Source of the DNA: Coriobacteriales bacterium
GTDB lineage: Bacteria > Actinomycetota > Coriobacteriia > Coriobacteriales > RUG844
Direction of reading: 5' to 3'
Assembly: GCA_017434185.1 (NCBI GenBank)
Contig: JAFRFV010000224.1
Location: 1-47,403 of the forward strand
DNA length: 47,403 bases
Of this stretch, positions 34,001 through 41,999 are shown piece after piece (positions within the stretch are counted from its first letter, which is position 1; each line of letters opens with the position of its first letter). The notes beneath the pieces were generated by a model. It had not been told where the DNA came from. It saw only the letters and a program-made list of their open reading frames with translations, and made no database searches. A program made the position numbers and the translations under genes.

Positions 34001-37000
34001 GATACCGGCGCGTTTCGGATACGAGTAGTCCTCGGCATAGGGGTACATCTGCAAGGGGGTACATGTCGATTTGATCCAGCAACCGAAGGTGACGACCGTG
34101 CCGGTGCTACCGCTCTGGGATACGACCTGGCTGATCCTCCAGGTGGCCCAGGGCCAACCCGTGAAACGGAAGACGTTGTCATCGAGCTTGGCCGGTTTGT
34201 TGATGTTCACATCATCCGTGGCCGAGGACGAGTAGGTGACGACACCGTCACCATCGTGGTTGACGTTATCCCACCAGCCGTTCGAACCATTCGAGAAGTC
34301 GGTATTCGAAAGCAGGTTCTGTCGGCTCGCATCCGAATCGCCGGTGACCGTATCCTGCAAAACGGAAGCGCTGATGAGTTGGTTCGCACGATTGGAGGAG
34401 TCCTCGTCTCTCGCGTATCTGCCATAGACGGCGCACCCCATGTCGTCGTAGACGGCGGTCGTGTTGCCCCATTCGTTGAACTGGTAGACGACGAAGTGGT
34501 CGTTCGCATCGGTCACGCGTGTGGTGGCATGGCCGTAGGTGAAATCGAGGCTTCCCATCTGCATGTTCTCGGACTCGAAGGAAAGCGAGGTGACTCTGGC
34601 ATGTTGGTAACCCGAACCTGCCGTGTAGTCGATGTCGAGCGTGTCACGATAACCGGAAGTGCATTCGATACCGCAGATCTCGATGGGACGACCCGAGGAG
34701 TCATAGGAATAGCTCACATCCTCGCCATCCACATAGGTGACGGATGTGAGATATCCGCTCGAATAGGAGTACTCCACGCTCTCGAGGACGGTATCACCCG
34801 TTCCCTTGTAGTCGATCCGTTCGAGCAGTCCGGTACTGCTGTTGTAATTGAAGCGGTAATGGCGGTCCGCGCCGTCGACGACCTCCTTGACGGTGAAGAC
34901 CTGGTTGCCAGCGGAGGTATAGGAGATGTGCAGCGAGTCTTCGACGGAACTGCCATACGCCTTCACGACACGCACCGGCCTGCCATAGGAATCGAAGCAA
35001 AGCGCGTTGTCGGACTTGTCCTTGATGACGAATTTCTCCTGATCCCCTGTGGCCGAGGAGTTTATGGTGAGGGTCAATCCCTCCCCCATCTCGTCATGCC
35101 AGCCATCCGAGTACTGTGCGAAGTACTTCACGGTCCTGTCCCCGTCGGTCCAGATGTAGACGGGGTACTCGCCCGATGAGTCGAGGTAGACGCATCCCAC
35201 GTACTGGACACGCCAGCCATATCCGTAGCCCAGTTGCAGGTCCTTGCTCGCGAGATCGTAGTTGAAGATCATGGAGGCGGGCATCTCGAAGCCCCCGAAA
35301 CCCATGTCGGTACGCGAGATGATGAGGTTGCCCGTGGAATCCTGCACGTAGGCCACACCAGCGCGGCCCACATCCTGCGATGTGTAGTCCCAGGCATCAT
35401 CGAGTCCCGCCGAGCTGATGTACTTCACGATGAGGCGCGGCGCGTAGTAGGTGGAGTACTGCACCGAGTAGAGCACTCCGTAGTCGTTCACGCTCACATC
35501 GTAGTTCTCGTAGTCGATGGCGATACCGTTGTTCACCGCCTCACCTGCATACCACTGCCTCACAGCCTCGGTGATGTCGGTGTAGTGGAAGCCGTACCAG
35601 GAGGAGAAGATCTTGTACTCGATGATGCGGTCCTGGTAGGAAGGTTGGTTGTTCCAGGTGATGGCGTTGTAGTTCACGGTCGAGGCAGAATCGACCATGT
35701 GCATCTTCATGACACTGTCTTCCCAGGGGGAGTAGCCTTCAGCGTAGAAGCGCAGGAAGGTCGTCGTGACGTTGTCGGAGGGAGAGAGATAGGGCAGCGT
35801 GTTGATGCGGATGAAGCCATGGCCCTGGCCATGCGAGGATTTGCCGATCACCATGAAGCGATCGGATGCGGTCGTTCTGTTGGGCTCCCAAGAGTATGCG
35901 CAGGCATCATCGATGTTGGTGATGGATTGCTCGGATATGACCCCTGGGTCGAGCGTGATGGGCCAGACACGGTCGGGAGAGGATGCCCACTCACGATCGA
36001 TCGCATACGAGATGCGATACACGCCTTCGCCCTTGTCCTCGACGGAAACCTCCACATCGCTCGCATCAAAGCCGGTGGCGTCATACGCGATGGGTTCGGG
36101 CAGTTCGAAGATGGTCGCACCGTCGCCATCGACGAAGAGGAGCGAACCCTCCTCGCCCACTTTGAAGGTAAGGCCCTCCGCGGTGACGGTCCAATCGAAG
36201 GATTCGGGGAGCACCTCCAAGCTCTCGATGACGACGTTCTCCTTCAGCTCATGGGAGAGCACCTGGTATTCCAGATCGATGCCTTCCGCCACACCCTCGT
36301 AGCGCACATCGCTCTCGTAGGAGACCCAGGTCGCCGCATCGAAGGCATCGACCGGTTCGGGTGCCTCGATGACCTCGATTTCACTTTCCTTCACGCCTTC
36401 GAAGGAGAAGCTGATACGATGCTCGCCCTTGTCCACATGGATGGCGTTCTGCTCGGAGATGACAACAGGAAGCAGTACCTTCCAGCTGTTGGCGGCATTC
36501 GTGAGGTATCCCCCATCCGTCTCCTTCAGTGTGTTGTCGATCTGCTCCCACTCACCTTGCCTTTGGAAGTGGACCGCTTGGGGATAGGAGATAGCGACCG
36601 ATTGACCGTCCTCGAGCATGAAGTGCTTCACGAATTCCTCGCGGTTGCCGATCAACTCGCGGGTGATGGCGTATTCCTCTGTGGGAGTGGATTGGCCCGC
36701 GTAATCGGTCTTCAGCCCGTAGAGTTCAGCTGGTTCCCCCTCCTCTGGTTCGGTCTCGTTCTCGAGAGTGGCGTTCTCATCGAGCTCTTCCGTCTCATTG
36801 TCCAGAAGCTCGTTGCCATCCGGCTCGACGATCCCATCGCCCTCACTCGGGGATTCCGGCTCTATGGTCTCGTTACCCGAAGGCTCTATCGTCTCATTGG
36901 AAGAGGGATCGCCCGATTCGTTCCCGGAGGATTTAGAGGGCTCGTCACCTGAAGGATCGCTCGTCTCGTTCGAAGGCTCCGCCGTCTCGTTGCCCTCGTC

Positions 37001-37141
37001 GGTCTCGTCGACCGTCACGACGATGGGCTCGTTCGTTGCGCCCCCTTCATCGTTCGCCGCAAAAGCGTTCAATGGGCAGAGTTGAGTAACTAGAGCGAAT
37101 GTAAGAATGAATGAGATGGGCTTGCGACTCTTTGATGGCAT
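31073..37141 (-). CDS. secreted RHS/YD-repeat polymorphic toxin with GIY-YIG nuclease tip
   Basis: A 2022-residue WapA-like protein. Order: signal peptide (about 1-29, ending NAFA), an acidic Asn/Glu/Thr-rich spacer (about 31-140), a beta-rich region with a DNRLRE-like part (about 405-575), many YD repeats (about 750-1770), and an RHS core end RYYDPQVGRFINADSE (about 1785) and YCWNNPVLMSDYAG. An Ala/Gly-rich hydrophobic stretch follows (about 1832-1897). The tip is a GIY-YIG nuclease: VYVM and CYVGRT, an Arg-rich helix, Glu near 1967 in RFLEQA and Asn in LLNKRRE. The ATG at 37141 is preferred over the adjacent TTG at 37144. It lies 16 bases after recO and is coupled to the immunity candidate. 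The nuclease target is unknown. Confidence 0.9.
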   Translation of the reverse strand: MPSKSRKPISFILTFALVTQLCPLNAFAANDEGGATNEPIVVTVDETDEGNETAEPSNETSDPSGDEPSKSSGNESGDPSSNETIEPSGNETIEPESPSEGDGIVEPDGNELLDNETEELDENATLENETEPEEGEPAELYGLKTDYAGQSTPTEEYAITRELIGNREEFVKHFMLEDGQSVAISYPQAVHFQRQGEWEQIDNTLKETDGGYLTNAANSWKVLLPVVISEQNAIHVDKGEHRISFSFEGVKESEIEVIEAPEPVDAFDAATWVSYESDVRYEGVAEGIDLEYQVLSHELKENVVIESLEVLPESFDWTVTAEGLTFKVGEEGSLLFVDGDGATIFELPEPIAYDATGFDASDVEVSVEDKGEGVYRISYAIDREWASSPDRVWPITLDPGVISEQSITNIDDACAYSWEPNRTTASDRFMVIGKSSHGQGHGFIRINTLPYLSPSDNVTTTFLRFYAEGYSPWEDSVMKMHMVDSASTVNYNAITWNNQPSYQDRIIEYKIFSSWYGFHYTDITEAVRQWYAGEAVNNGIAIDYENYDVSVNDYGVLYSVQYSTYYAPRLIVKYISSAGLDDAWDYTSQDVGRAGVAYVQDSTGNLIISRTDMGFGGFEMPASMIFNYDLASKDLQLGYGYGWRVQYVGCVYLDSSGEYPVYIWTDGDRTVKYFAQYSDGWHDEMGEGLTLTINSSATGDQEKFVIKDKSDNALCFDSYGRPVRVVKAYGSSVEDSLHISYTSAGNQVFTVKEVVDGADRHYRFNYNSSTGLLERIDYKGTGDTVLESVEYSYSSGYLTSVTYVDGEDVSYSYDSSGRPIEICGIECTSGYRDTLDIDYTAGSGYQHARVTSLSFESENMQMGSLDFTYGHATTRVTDANDHFVVYQFNEWGNTTAVYDDMGCAVYGRYARDEDSSNRANQLISASVLQDTVTGDSDASRQNLLSNTDFSNGSNGWWDNVNHDGDGVVTYSSSATDDVNINKPAKLDDNVFRFTGWPWATWRISQVVSQSGSTGTVVTFGCWIKSTCTPLQMYPYAEDYSYPKRAGIEVVLLSGSTEVGSEYVKINDETQSWQFISGKLVAPDSFDTIEYRIVYENCLGSIWIDAPQLFIEGFDYVYDYDTDGNLTSMKDPEGHTTTYTYDSSTNDLHSIEFPSGASYTYNYNNNRQLTQTVSATGLRTQYGYSDSSLISTTIRAAENSSEDHVLKSEYTYTSDANMLASETDTRRITTTYVNDIDRSRVESVTTPVDVANDLTTYYNYDTIGRLIETDAATSSVEYTYSDDLLESITHSNTASSETTYSFVYGPAGLVEQVKVGTYKLVSYIYDTDTWNVTRQTYGNGDFWAYEYLENGLLEKCWNAIDSTSAEGFSYSYDSKGRLWKVTELDLALLNGAITGETAGAYDIYTYDSNDRLTSYVQKDANDSAYHSISCSYDNEDRVTSSTEEVDGIALTNAVTYDDDSRPASFSYTDSDSNQVLASSLSYDDLSRLSSNVVSSGNSPVISTTYSYHNIDSTYTTTDVESLCSTFGNSSLSLNYTYDVRGNIVSISDGTNTTTYAYDALGQLTEERNEAAGKAWSYMYDAGGNILYKTEYDIVNNTLVVCDSATYTYGDVNWGDKLTALGNSQITYDTIGNPLSYKGMTLDWQMGRKLTSVTQGSITTSYTYNETGLRTSKDDGTTYHQYIWNGSQLTADITADNTLRFLYDDYGFAVGFLYLDDFDIAPYFYVKDLQGDVIAIVDATGSPVATYTYDAWGNVLTSTGGMASVNPLRYRGYYFDSETGFYYLQSRYYDPQVGRFINADSELSENSDLALGYNLFAYCWNNPVLMSDYAGTSLTLGEGLLILGVTLLAAAAIVLTAGAATPAVVAGEVAVVSTVVATDIAGGLFVAGCTSVAAGLCMSGEEQSESKIKRDNCVYVMRDKMGRICYVGRTNDLVRRTREHKADPTKAGLRPPEAICPNVLSVSEARFLEQAVIATVGLDRLLNKRREIAAVKMHGFGKEMLATYDLYVSFVESEMLCIIEGDWW

Positions 37142-37157
37142 CAATCAGCTTCCCTTC

Positions 37158-37904
37158 CTAGAACGATGGTCGCAACAATTCACTGGATTTGAGACGCAGG
37201 CCGGTATGCTCATGCAGCCAGCGTTCAGTGAAATGAAGCATGGTGTCCGCGGTCGATACATCCACATCGCAACCGGCGATGCGATCGAAGGTGCTCCCGA
37301 GCATGAATGCCAGCCAACTGATCTGGGGGTACATGTCGTCCATGAAACCCTCGAGGGAGCCCATGCAATCGCCGCAGATGACCCCTCCCCCTTCGAAGGA
37401 GAAGAAGCGCGCACGCTCCACCTGCTGTCCGCAGAGCACGCATTCATGCAGATCCGGGCGATAGCCCAGACGGCTGGTGACCTGGACGATGAAGGCGGCG
37501 ACCAGAAGCTGGATGTTCGCTCCCTGCGCTGTCGCAAGCACCTCCAAAGCCTTGCAGCTCATGGCGAAGAGCCTATCTTGGGGTTCATCCTCGAGTGAGA
37601 ACTTGGAGAGCAGCTCGCAGATACAGGACGCAGCGGCCGTATGTTCCAGATCGCAGCGGCATCCCTCGTTGTTCGCAACCTGACGGGCCTCGATGACGAC
37701 GTCAAGGTTGCGGCCCTGTGCGAAAAGCAGGTCACTCACACTGGCCAGTTCGAGCATCCCGCAGAGCTTGGACATGGGCTTGCGTACGCCCTTGGCGACA
37801 GCACGTATCTGCCGACCATCCTGGGCCAGGAAGGTGATGATGAGATCGCTCTCGTTGAGCTTCGTCTTCTTGAGTACAAGGGCTCTGGCGGGATAGTTGG
37901 GCAC
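37158..37904 (-). CDS. recO: DNA repair protein RecO
   Basis: RecO works with RecR (and RecF) to load RecA on SSB-coated DNA and anneals complementary strands. The N-terminal OB-fold begins ARALVLKKTKLNESDLIITF. A zinc-binding pair of CxxC motifs (CVLCG and CGDC) lies at about 153-180. The 248-residue length is normal. The start is GTG at 37904, directly after the era stop, with AAGGAC eight bases upstream. era-recO is a common neighbour pair. The RHS toxin gene follows after 16 bases in the same direction. Confidence 0.94.
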   Translation of the reverse strand: MPNYPARALVLKKTKLNESDLIITFLAQDGRQIRAVAKGVRKPMSKLCGMLELASVSDLLFAQGRNLDVVIEARQVANNEGCRCDLEHTAAASCICELLSKFSLEDEPQDRLFAMSCKALEVLATAQGANIQLLVAAFIVQVTSRLGYRPDLHECVLCGQQVERARFFSFEGGGVICGDCMGSLEGFMDDMYPQISWLAFMLGSTFDRIAGCDVDVSTADTMLHFTERWLHEHTGLRLKSSELLRPSF

Positions 37905-37906
37905 TT

Positions 37907-38818
37907 CTACAGTCCTTCTCCGTAACCGAAGCGCTTGATCTGGGCGGCATCACGACGCCAAGCCTTCTTCACTTTCACGGACAGGTCCAGGAAGACCTTC
38001 TTACCCAACATGCGTTCGAGATCCTGACGCGCATCGCTGCCTATCTGCTTGATGAGTTCACCACCCTTGCCGATGATGATGCCCTTCTGTGACTCGCGCT
38101 CGGTGTAGACGACCGCCCAAATGCGGTACATCTTCTTGGCCTTGTCGTACTTGATCTCCTCGGTCTGCACGCCGATGGAGTGGGGGACTTCATCGTGTGT
38201 GAGATAGAGGATCTTCTCGCGGATGAACTCGGCCACCAACACCTCCAAGGGCTGATCGGTGGTCATGTCCTTGGGGAACCAACGCGGGCCGGGCGGGAGG
38301 AAGTTGGCGACCGTGTCGATGAAGGCATTCACATTGAAGCCGTCCTTGGCGGACACGACAACCACATCGTCGAAATCGAGCATCTCCTGCATGCGCTCAA
38401 TCTGCGCGTCCACCTGCTGCTGGGTGGCGATATCCGCTTTGGTGACCACCAGGATGCGCGGACAGTCCACCTGAGCGAGCTGTTCGGCGATCCACGCATC
38501 GCCCTTGCCCGCCGGCTTCGTGGCATCCACGAGCATCGCGACGACGTCCACGTCCTCGAGTGCCTTGATGGCTGAATGGTTGAGCTCCTCACCCAGCGCA
38601 TCGTGGGGCTTGTGAAGGCCCGGCGTGTCGACCAGGATCATCTGCAGGTCATCGCGATCGTAGATCGCCCTCAGACGATGGCGCGTGGTCTGCGGCGTGT
38701 TGGAGGTAATGGCGATCTTCTCCCCCACCACCGCGTTCAACAGCGTGGACTTGCCGGAATTGGGCCTGCCCACCAGGGTGACGAAACCGCTCTTGAAATC
38801 CTCCATCTGCTCCAGCAT
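37907..38818 (-). CDS. era: GTPase Era
   Basis: Era is an essential GTPase that binds the 3' end of 16S rRNA and helps 30S maturation. G1 is GRPNSGKST (about 17-25), the switch region contains NTPQTTRHR, G3 is DTPGLH and G4 is TKAD. The C-terminal KH domain has GIIIGKGGELIKQIG. I take ATG at 38818, which overlaps the dgkA stop as TGATG. A GTG one codon earlier is possible. The length of 303 residues is normal. dgkA and ybeY precede it, as in many Gram-positive genomes. Confidence 0.96.
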   Translation of the reverse strand: MLEQMEDFKSGFVTLVGRPNSGKSTLLNAVVGEKIAITSNTPQTTRHRLRAIYDRDDLQMILVDTPGLHKPHDALGEELNHSAIKALEDVDVVAMLVDATKPAGKGDAWIAEQLAQVDCPRILVVTKADIATQQQVDAQIERMQEMLDFDDVVVVSAKDGFNVNAFIDTVANFLPPGPRWFPKDMTTDQPLEVLVAEFIREKILYLTHDEVPHSIGVQTEEIKYDKAKKMYRIWAVVYTERESQKGIIIGKGGELIKQIGSDARQDLERMLGKKVFLDLSVKVKKAWRRDAAQIKRFGYGEGL

Positions 38819-39201
38819 CACAGCACCCCTATCAGACGCAGGAAGGAATGCAGGTAGATGGCCAGACCAGCGACCACGGCGGTCAGGGCGGAGAAGAGCA
38901 CGGCGGCCGCGGCGATATCCTTCGCTCGGCCGGCCAGGGGATGCTCCTGGGGAGAAGCCAGGTCAACCGCGCTTTCGATGGCGGTGTTGATGAGTTCGGC
39001 CACCACGACGAGTCCGATCAGGCAGATGACCACGACCCAGCCCCAGAAGGCCACGCGCAGCGCCGCGCATGCCAGAAGGGCGAGGATCGCTATGACAAGA
39101 TGGATGCGCAGGTTGCGTTCCTGGTACAGAGCGTTCCAGAAGCCGCGCCATGCATATCCAAGACTCTTGGAGAAGGGCTCGTGCCCCTTACCCTCAGGCA
39201 T
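38818..39201 (-). CDS. dgkA: diacylglycerol/undecaprenol kinase family protein
   Basis: A 127-residue inner-membrane kinase with three transmembrane segments (about 34-50, 53-72 and 98-119). Family sequences ERNLRIHL, AELINTAIESAVDL and AKDIAAAAVL are present. In Gram-positive bacteria this family mostly phosphorylates undecaprenol, feeding the lipid carrier for cell-wall synthesis, rather than diacylglycerol. The start overlaps the end of ybeY by eight bases, and its stop overlaps era. Substrate preference is inferred from the group. Confidence 0.92.
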   Translation of the reverse strand: MPEGKGHEPFSKSLGYAWRGFWNALYQERNLRIHLVIAILALLACAALRVAFWGWVVVICLIGLVVVAELINTAIESAVDLASPQEHPLAGRAKDIAAAAVLFSALTAVVAGLAIYLHSFLRLIGVL

Positions 39202-39652
39202 GGTACTTCACTTTCCACTCACCCAGGATCTCGCGTTCGCGTGCCTCCATCTCCTCAGCCTCTGTATCATCGATGTGATCGTATCCCAGCAGATGGAGGA
39301 TGCCATGAACGAGCAGAAGGCTCATCTCCTCATCGAAACTGTTCCCATATTCGGGGGCCTGCTTGGCAGCGACTTCGGGGGCGATCACGATATCGCCCAG
39401 CATGGGAGCGGATTCCACGTCCTCCGGGAAGTCCCACACGTCGTCGATGGGGAACGAGAGCACATCGGTGGGACCCTGTTTGCCACGATAGCGCTCGTTG
39501 AGTTGCGTCATCTCCTCAAGACCAACGAGGGAGATGGATATCTCGCAGTTCTCGGGGGCTTCCTCAGCCTCCAAGGCGAAAGTCGTGAGTTCGCGGATGA
39601 CCTCCTCGGGCCACGTGATGCCGTCGCAACGCGTTTCTATCTGGATATCCAT
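39194..39652 (-). CDS. ybeY: endoribonuclease YbeY
   Basis: YbeY is a metal-dependent endoribonuclease needed for 16S rRNA 3'-end maturation and ribosome quality control. The zinc motif HGILHLLGYDH gives His116, His120 and His126. The region RGKQGPTDVLSFP is also characteristic. The ATG at 39652 lies one base after the phoH stop and gives 152 residues. The frame is open further upstream, but that stretch is antisense-like and lies within phoH. phoH-ybeY-dgkA-era is a conserved order. Confidence 0.95.
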   Translation of the reverse strand: MDIQIETRCDGITWPEEVIRELTTFALEAEEAPENCEISISLVGLEEMTQLNERYRGKQGPTDVLSFPIDDVWDFPEDVESAPMLGDIVIAPEVAAKQAPEYGNSFDEEMSLLLVHGILHLLGYDHIDDTEAEEMEAREREILGEWKVKYHA

Positions 39653-39653
39653 G

Positions 39654-40634
39654 CTACTGCTCCTTCTTCGACGTACCACCCTTGGCTTCGTTGGCCTCGT
39701 CATAGGCGGCAACGATGCGGGCGACCAATGAGTGGCGCACCACGTCCCTGGGGGTGAGATCGCAGAACGCGATATCGGGGATACCTTCCAGGATCCCGCG
39801 CACAGTGCGCAGGCCAGAACTGCCATTGGGAAGATCGATCTGCGTGATATCGCCGGTGACGACCATCTTGGTACCGAAGCCCAAACGCGTGAGGAACATC
39901 TTCATCTGCTCGGGTGTGGTGTTCTGCGCTTCATCCAGGATCACGAAACTGTCATTCAAGGTGCGTCCGCGCATGTAGGCCAGCGGGGCGATCTCGATGA
40001 TGTTCTGGTCGACCAAGCGGTTGCCCTTCTCCGCATCCACCATGTCGAAGAGCGCATCGTAGAGTGGGCGCACGTAGGGATCGACCTTCTCGCTGATGGT
40101 GCCCGGCAGGTAGCCCAGGCTCTCACCGGCCTCGACCACGGGACGCGTGAGCACGATGCGCGCGACCTCCTTGCGCTTCAAAGCCGCCATGGCCATGGCC
40201 ATGGCCAGGTAGGTCTTGCCAGTGCCGGCGGGGCCGATGGCGAAGGTGACGGTGTTCTTGCGGATGGCATCCACATAGGCCTTCTGACAACTGGTCTTGG
40301 GTCGTATGGCCTTGCCACGGTAGGTGAGAAGGACGTCATCGCGCAACTGGGAGGGCGCATAATCGCCACCGCGGATGATGTCGATGGCATGGTCGAGCGA
40401 TTCGATGGTGATACGACCTCCGTCCTGCACCTGCTTGATCATGTCGGAGACGAGCGTTGTGCCCTCCTGCACGTCCTGCGGACTGCCGGAGAGTTGGATG
40501 CTGTCACCGCGGGCGATGGCGTGCACTTGGAGACGGGATTCGAGGGCGCGGAGGATGGAATCGTGCGGCCCCAGGAGCCGGGATTGGTCGATGCCATCCG
40601 GCAGGGTGATGCGAACCTGAGCTGGGCTATCCAA
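39654..40634 (-). CDS. phoH: PhoH family ATPase
   Basis: A cytosolic ATPase of the PhoH/YbeZ group that partners YbeY in rRNA processing. Walker A is GPAGTGKT (about 134-141) and Walker B is SFVILDEAQN. The typical TRPVVEAGESLGYLPG and VTGDITQIDLP segments follow. A short N-terminal RNA-binding-like domain precedes the ATPase. Several starts are possible. I prefer TTG at 40634 because AAAGGAAG lies seven bases upstream. ATG at 40658 and TTG at 40679 lack a ribosome site. This gives 326 residues, close to the family norm. Confidence 0.94.
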   Translation of the reverse strand: MDSPAQVRITLPDGIDQSRLLGPHDSILRALESRLQVHAIARGDSIQLSGSPQDVQEGTTLVSDMIKQVQDGGRITIESLDHAIDIIRGGDYAPSQLRDDVLLTYRGKAIRPKTSCQKAYVDAIRKNTVTFAIGPAGTGKTYLAMAMAMAALKRKEVARIVLTRPVVEAGESLGYLPGTISEKVDPYVRPLYDALFDMVDAEKGNRLVDQNIIEIAPLAYMRGRTLNDSFVILDEAQNTTPEQMKMFLTRLGFGTKMVVTGDITQIDLPNGSSGLRTVRGILEGIPDIAFCDLTPRDVVRHSLVARIVAAYDEANEAKGGTSKKEQ

Positions 40635-40709
40635 AGAGCAGCTTCCTTTCGTGGTCATCGTTTGCGTCACGCACTCCAAGATGTTGGGAGTACGGCGACG
40701 ATAGCTGCC

Positions 40710-41999
40710 CTATATGGTATCAGAATCACAGTCGCATAGCAGGATGTCATCGCCAAGTCCCACGATGCGTACAGGAACGAGAGCGCCAACACGGGGAAGC
40801 AGGTTGCCGTGTTCGAGCGTCAGGAGACCCTCATGGAAGCAGCCCAGGGTTCCCTTGACGATAAGCGCACTCCCCTGGCGATCGACGCGCTCCACGGCGA
40901 GGAACTCATGCGCACCCACGCGTGCTGCCTGGTCGTCACGACGCATACGTGACGCGAGTCCGTGCATTGCTTCGGCCCGCTGGGCCTTGACCTGGGCACT
41001 CACCTGGTCCTTCCGGGATGCCGCCGGAGTCCCGGGACGCATCGAGTAACGGAAGAGATGCATTCGGGAGAACCCCATGCGCTCGCAGAAGGCCAGGGAC
41101 CGTGCGAAGTCAGCGTCGCTCTCACCAGGGAAGCCCACCATGAGGTCACAGGCGAGCGCGAGATCGGGCAGATATTCACGGCAAGCGCAGACGATGCGCT
41201 CATAGTCAGCGCAGCAGTAGTGACGGTTCATCTCCGTGAGGGTTCGATCGCAGCCCGATTGGAGCGGCATGTGCAGATAGTGGCAGACCCTTGGACCCGC
41301 ATCCGCCATGACCTGCAGCAACGATTCACTCACATCCTGGGGTTCGATGGACGAGAAGCGAAGACGCAGCAGGGGCTCTCCGGCTGTTGCATCGAGCACA
41401 TCCTGGATGAGGCCGGGCAGATCGGGATACGTGCCCAGGTTGATTCCCGTGAGTACCAACTCGCCCACTCCCGCCACATGGGCTGTTTTTGCCTCTTCGA
41501 TGATCGAATCGCGGTTGCGGAAACGCGCCGCCCCGCGGGCCTTGCGTACGATGCAGAAGCTACAGTCGTTGTCGCATCCGTCCTGCACCTTGATGCCCGC
41601 TCGCGCCATGAAGCCGGTGCCCACACGGGAGAACGCATCCACCGGGGGCAGATCCAAGCCCAGGAGCTCACACGATGCAGCGAGAACGGAGTCCTTATCA
41701 GCGATGACACTGATACGCGGACCCAGAGCGGCATAGAAGCTGGGATTCATGACGGCGCTGCATCCCGTACAGATGACTTGTGCCTGAGGGGCCCGTTTCA
41801 ACAGACCACGCACGCTCTTGCGGGTCTTGCTGTCCGCTTCCGCGGTAACGGTGCAGGTGTTCACGATGATAAGCGCCGCATCCTGTGGCTCAGCCGGCTG
41901 CGCCCCCGCGGCGATGAGCCCAGCGGCGATCGAATCCGACTCGACGCGGTTGACGCGGCAGCCCAGATTATGGATGTGGAAGCGGGGCGACTCGCTCAT
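40710..41999 (-). CDS. mtaB: tRNA t6A37 methylthiotransferase
   Basis: MtaB is the radical-SAM enzyme that converts t6A37 to ms2t6A37 in tRNAs reading ANN codons. Cysteines for the auxiliary cluster are Cys14 (NLGCRVNRVES), Cys49 (NTCTVT) and Cys80 (CTGCSAV). The SAM cluster is GCDNDCSFCIVRKARG with Cys142, Cys146 and Cys149. The NLGCRVN start is diagnostic for MtaB rather than MiaB or RimO. Length of 429 residues is normal. The ATG overlaps the rsmE stop by four bases (ATGA). Confidence 0.95.
   Translation of the reverse strand: MSESPRFHIHNLGCRVNRVESDSIAAGLIAAGAQPAEPQDAALIIVNTCTVTAEADSKTRKSVRGLLKRAPQAQVICTGCSAVMNPSFYAALGPRISVIADKDSVLAASCELLGLDLPPVDAFSRVGTGFMARAGIKVQDGCDNDCSFCIVRKARGAARFRNRDSIIEEAKTAHVAGVGELVLTGINLGTYPDLPGLIQDVLDATAGEPLLRLRFSSIEPQDVSESLLQVMADAGPRVCHYLHMPLQSGCDRTLTEMNRHYCCADYERIVCACREYLPDLALACDLMVGFPGESDADFARSLAFCERMGFSRMHLFRYSMRPGTPAASRKDQVSAQVKAQRAEAMHGLASRMRRDDQAARVGAHEFLAVERVDRQGSALIVKGTLGCFHEGLLTLEHGNLLPRVGALVPVRIVGLGDDILLCDCDSDTI

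Noticed and set aside
35234-36952. 572-codon plus-strand open frame opposite the RHS N-terminal region
   Set aside because: The minus strand carries a recognisable signal peptide and RHS protein. The plus frame is Val/Asp/His-rich with no family features.
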